Source: Nitrospira sp. (GTDB taxonomy: Bacteria; Nitrospirota; Nitrospiria; Nitrospirales; Nitrospiraceae). From it: a DNA stretch of 7,784 nt. The position numbers and the translations under genes were made by a program. Below, piece after piece: positions 5,550 to 7,784 of this stretch. The notes below the pieces were generated by a model that was given only the letters and a program-made list of their open reading frames with translations, made no database searches and was not told the DNA's origin. Within the stretch, counting starts at the first letter, position 1. Each line of letters starts with the position of its first letter. Where the stretch lies: assembly GCA_005116795.1 (NCBI GenBank), contig SWDL01000459.1, positions 1 to 7,784 on the forward strand, read 5' to 3'.

Positions 5550-7069
5550 GACGCCAAGGCCTCCTCATAGACCGTCCGATAACTCGCCATCATCCGCTCT
5601 TGGGAGTAGAGGGTTTCCACCCGCCGGATGGCGACCGCTTGCGCAGCCTGCCACTTGGCCGGATCGGTCAACAGACTCAGGACGGCCTCGGCCAAGGCGG
5701 TCGGATTGGCCAGCCCCACGACTTCGCCCGCCGATCCCACATCGTCCTCCTCCTCTCCCGCTCCATAGATGAGCTGGCGGCAGGCTCCGACATCCGTGGA
5801 GACCGCGGGCACGCCCGCCGCAAACCCTTCGAGGATCACCAGCGGCAGGCCCTCGCTGATCGAGCTCAGGACCAACAGTCCGACTTTAGGGAGAATGTCG
5901 TCGATCTTCCGGTGCCCCATGAATTTCACCTTTCCCGTCAGCCCCAGCGTCTCCACGAGATTCCGGCACTCCTCGGCATACTCCTGATCTTCATCTAACG
6001 TCCCGACGATCCATCCCTCCGCCTCCGGCAATCGATTGACGACCGTACGCATGGCGCGGATGAACGTGCTGATATCCTTGATCGGCACCACGCGCCCCAG
6101 TAAACAGAGAATCGGCGGCGGTGATGTCGGACGTTTCGCGCGCAGGGGCGCCAGCCGGCGGATATCGATACCGTTCGGGATGACCCGCGTCCGCTCCGCC
6201 GCCGCCCCGTCCCGCATTTGGAGCTGCCGGTTCACTTCGTAGAGCGACAGAATCGGATTGGCCACGTCATAGGTCAGCTTGCCGAGCACTTCGAAAAACC
6301 GCACCCAGAGGTCGCGGAGGTAGGACGAGGAGGCACTCTCCTGATCCGTGGCGAAATCTTTGTGCGCCTGCCACTGCGCCTTGAAGAGATCGATCTTCCG
6401 TTCCTTCGTGTAGATGCCGTGCTCGGTCAGGATGAAGGGACGTTGCGTGCGATGTTGGAGCAGGGCGCCCAGGAAACCCGCGTAGCCGGTCGACACGCTG
6501 TGATACACCCGGACCGGAATCAACTGCGCCGCCAGCCGCGCGAGAATCCAGATGGGTTGATGCATCGAGCGCAGGGTCCAGAAATACTCGACGAACGAGG
6601 TGTCCGGGCAGTTCTGCTGATACTGCTCCCGCTGGTACTCCCAGGAGGTTTCGCTGTAGAGGAACTGCCGATGAAGATTCTGATGCTGTTCCAACAAGAG
6701 CGGGAACATCTTGTCGATCGGCCGATCGCCGAAGAGTTTCGGCCCAAGATCCTTGAAGCTCGCATGCAGCTCCTTCATGAACGCCATCAGCGCGGCGTCT
6801 CCCTTCACGGAGGTGACGGGCGGCTTCTCCTGCGGGCCATGGACATAGACCGTCTCGAGGTGCACCACGTTGTCCGGCAGTTCGAACTGAAGGCCTTTGT
6901 ACTGGTCCGGATGGCCCCCCAGGAAGATCACCGCAAATCGATAGTCAGGAAAGGCCTTGATGAGCTGATCGGTCCAGCTCCCCACCCCGCCACGGACGAA
7001 CGGATAGGTCCCCTCCAGCAAGAGGGCGATATCCGCCTCGTCCGCTCGACGTGCTTTCAAGGGTTCCAT
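5513..7069 (-). CDS. pelF: PelF, GT4-family glycosyltransferase of Pel exopolysaccharide synthesis
   Basis: The 518-residue protein (P. aeruginosa PelF is about 507) is a soluble GT-B fold glycosyltransferase. The N-terminal PelF hallmark EGTYPFVRGGVGSW is at 19-32, near the donor/acceptor cleft. A conserved TEHGIYTKERKID occurs at 215-227. The C-terminal nucleotide-sugar domain has VIPNGID (296-302), GRVVPIKD (325-332) with Lys331 in the expected donor-binding position, and the EX7E motif Glu406/Glu414 in SEGLPLVILEGFAAGVP. In characterised systems PelF uses UDP-sugars to polymerise Pel, a partly deacetylated galactosamine-rich polymer, under control of c-di-GMP sensed by PelD. The start is ATG at 7067-7069, 2 nt after the upstream TAA, with GAGG (complement of 7080-7083) 10 nt before it. 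All catalytic motifs look intact, so the gene is probably functional. Confidence 0.95.
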   Translation of the reverse strand: MEPLKARRADEADIALLLEGTYPFVRGGVGSWTDQLIKAFPDYRFAVIFLGGHPDQYKGLQFELPDNVVHLETVYVHGPQEKPPVTSVKGDAALMAFMKELHASFKDLGPKLFGDRPIDKMFPLLLEQHQNLHRQFLYSETSWEYQREQYQQNCPDTSFVEYFWTLRSMHQPIWILARLAAQLIPVRVYHSVSTGYAGFLGALLQHRTQRPFILTEHGIYTKERKIDLFKAQWQAHKDFATDQESASSSYLRDLWVRFFEVLGKLTYDVANPILSLYEVNRQLQMRDGAAAERTRVIPNGIDIRRLAPLRAKRPTSPPPILCLLGRVVPIKDISTFIRAMRTVVNRLPEAEGWIVGTLDEDQEYAEECRNLVETLGLTGKVKFMGHRKIDDILPKVGLLVLSSISEGLPLVILEGFAAGVPAVSTDVGACRQLIYGAGEEEDDVGSAGEVVGLANPTALAEAVLSLLTDPAKWQAAQAVAIRRVETLYSQERMMASYRTVYEEALASWPVSALSSAKS

Positions 7070-7071
7070 CG

Positions 7072-7784
7072 TTACGCGGCCTCGGTTGATCGCCCCGCCC
7101 AGAAACGATACACCTGCTCCACATCCGGAAGATCCTTGATGCTCGGAGCCGACAGGAGGAGTCGCCGGACGTCGGCGAACCGTCTCGCCGTGAACTCGAT
7201 TTCAGCCAGGTAGGGAATCCCTTGGCTTTCTGGGAGGCCCAGATCAAGCGCCTGCGTGATCGCCTTGCGCGCGTCGTCTGTCTGTCCCGTTCGCGCCAGC
7301 ATCCGTCCCTTCAGAAGCCACATGCCCGCCTCCGCCGGATTCGCGGTGATGACCTCGGTGGTATAGCGCTCGATCTGCGACAGGGCATGCCGGAGCACTT
7401 CCCCCTCCACCAGGCCTTGGTCCGCCAATTCGGCATAGAGCCAGGCCAACTGCTTGGCGTGGAAGATCCGGCTGGTCTTGGTCGTCGCCGCTTTCAGCTC
7501 CTCCTGCTCGGTCTTGATCTGACGGGACACGCTTTTTTCGCGAATGTCCAAGATCCCGAAGGCGATCAGGCGCACCTCCTCCGCCTCGTCCTGCAAGGAA
7601 TGTTGAATGGCCGAGGTACTCCCCAAACTTTCAAGGGTCTGCAGTTTGAGCAGGGCATCCACCCGCGTCTTCGGCGAGGTGCCCGTGGCCGTGAGGCGGG
7701 CCATGGCCCCGGTGACGGTGGATACCTGCCGGTGCTCCTTCTCCTCCGCGTAGCGGTCGAGTTCACCCAATCGGTCGACCCCCT
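7072..7784 (-). CDS. pelE: PelE-like TPR protein, C-terminal part (5' end outside window)
   Basis: The frame is open from the right edge to a TAA at 7072-7074, giving about 237 residues; no start codon needs to lie in the window, and the first candidate (TTG at 7768-7770) is inside the gene. The visible part is soluble and helical. An N-terminal segment resembles HEAT-type repeats: a helix with LLKLQTLESLG, then LQDEAEEVRLIAFGILDIREK. Next comes a long charged helix and a TPR-like region with WLLKGRMLARTGQTDDARKA and YLAEIEFTARRFADVRRLL. P. aeruginosa PelE (about 329 aa) has two N-terminal membrane helices followed by this kind of cytoplasmic TPR domain and interacts with PelD and PelG; the membrane part would lie beyond the edge. 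Its position directly before pelF, with a 2-nt gap, matches the canonical pelDEFG order. Assignment rests on context plus the EEVRLIAFGILD-type segment. Confidence 0.82.
   Translation of the reverse strand, partial: GVDRLGELDRYAEEKEHRQVSTVTGAMARLTATGTSPKTRVDALLKLQTLESLGSTSAIQHSLQDEAEEVRLIAFGILDIREKSVSRQIKTEQEELKAATTKTSRIFHAKQLAWLYAELADQGLVEGEVLRHALSQIERYTTEVITANPAEAGMWLLKGRMLARTGQTDDARKAITQALDLGLPESQGIPYLAEIEFTARRFADVRRLLLSAPSIKDLPDVEQVYRFWAGRSTEAA

Noticed and set aside
6218..7213. 331-residue open frame on the + strand
   Set aside because: It is antisense to pelF and the end of pelE, which both have clear family motifs; no homology is recognisable in the + frame.

Overview
The window is GC-rich (roughly 60% by eye) and bacterial. 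It holds two gene blocks that converge at about position 1800. Left block, + strand: the 3' end of a TPR protein, a short AT-rich spacer carrying nested inverted repeats, a single-domain receiver that has lost its phosphorylation site, and a YgfZ/GcvT-like folate-binding protein whose start codon overlaps the receiver's stop. Right block, - strand, in order of transcription: the 3' part of a pelE-like gene (cut by the window edge), pelF, pelG, a small SnoaL/NTF2-like protein, and a PhoD-like lipoprotein phosphatase.

The most recognisable system is the end of a Pel exopolysaccharide operon. PelF is the cytoplasmic GT4 glycosyltransferase. PelG is the 12-helix inner-membrane protein of the transport/synthase complex. 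PelE is the membrane-anchored TPR protein that works with PelD and PelG. The three genes are tightly packed (2 nt between pelE and pelF, a 37-nt overlap between pelF and pelG), as expected of one polycistronic unit. pelA, pelB, pelC and pelD would have to lie beyond the right edge or elsewhere. The SnoaL-like and PhoD-like genes follow on the same strand, but gaps of about 200 nt separate them, so their membership of the Pel transcript is unproven.

Organism: a Gram-negative-type bacterium is suggested by the lipoprotein phosphatase and the Pel system. The overall protein character and the low-complexity spacer repeats (variants of 'cgtgaag' and 'gacgagcggg') remind me of Nitrospirota/Nitrospira genomes. 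That is an impression, not a demonstrated assignment.

I see no RNA genes, CRISPR array, insertion sequence or integrase. I did not find a wholly new multi-gene system. The points most worth following up are the nested, mutually exclusive hairpins in front of a gene with no visible Shine-Dalgarno site, the coupling of a phosphorylation-dead receiver to YgfZ, and a textbook EF-hand-type loop inside the PhoD-like phosphatase close to its active site.
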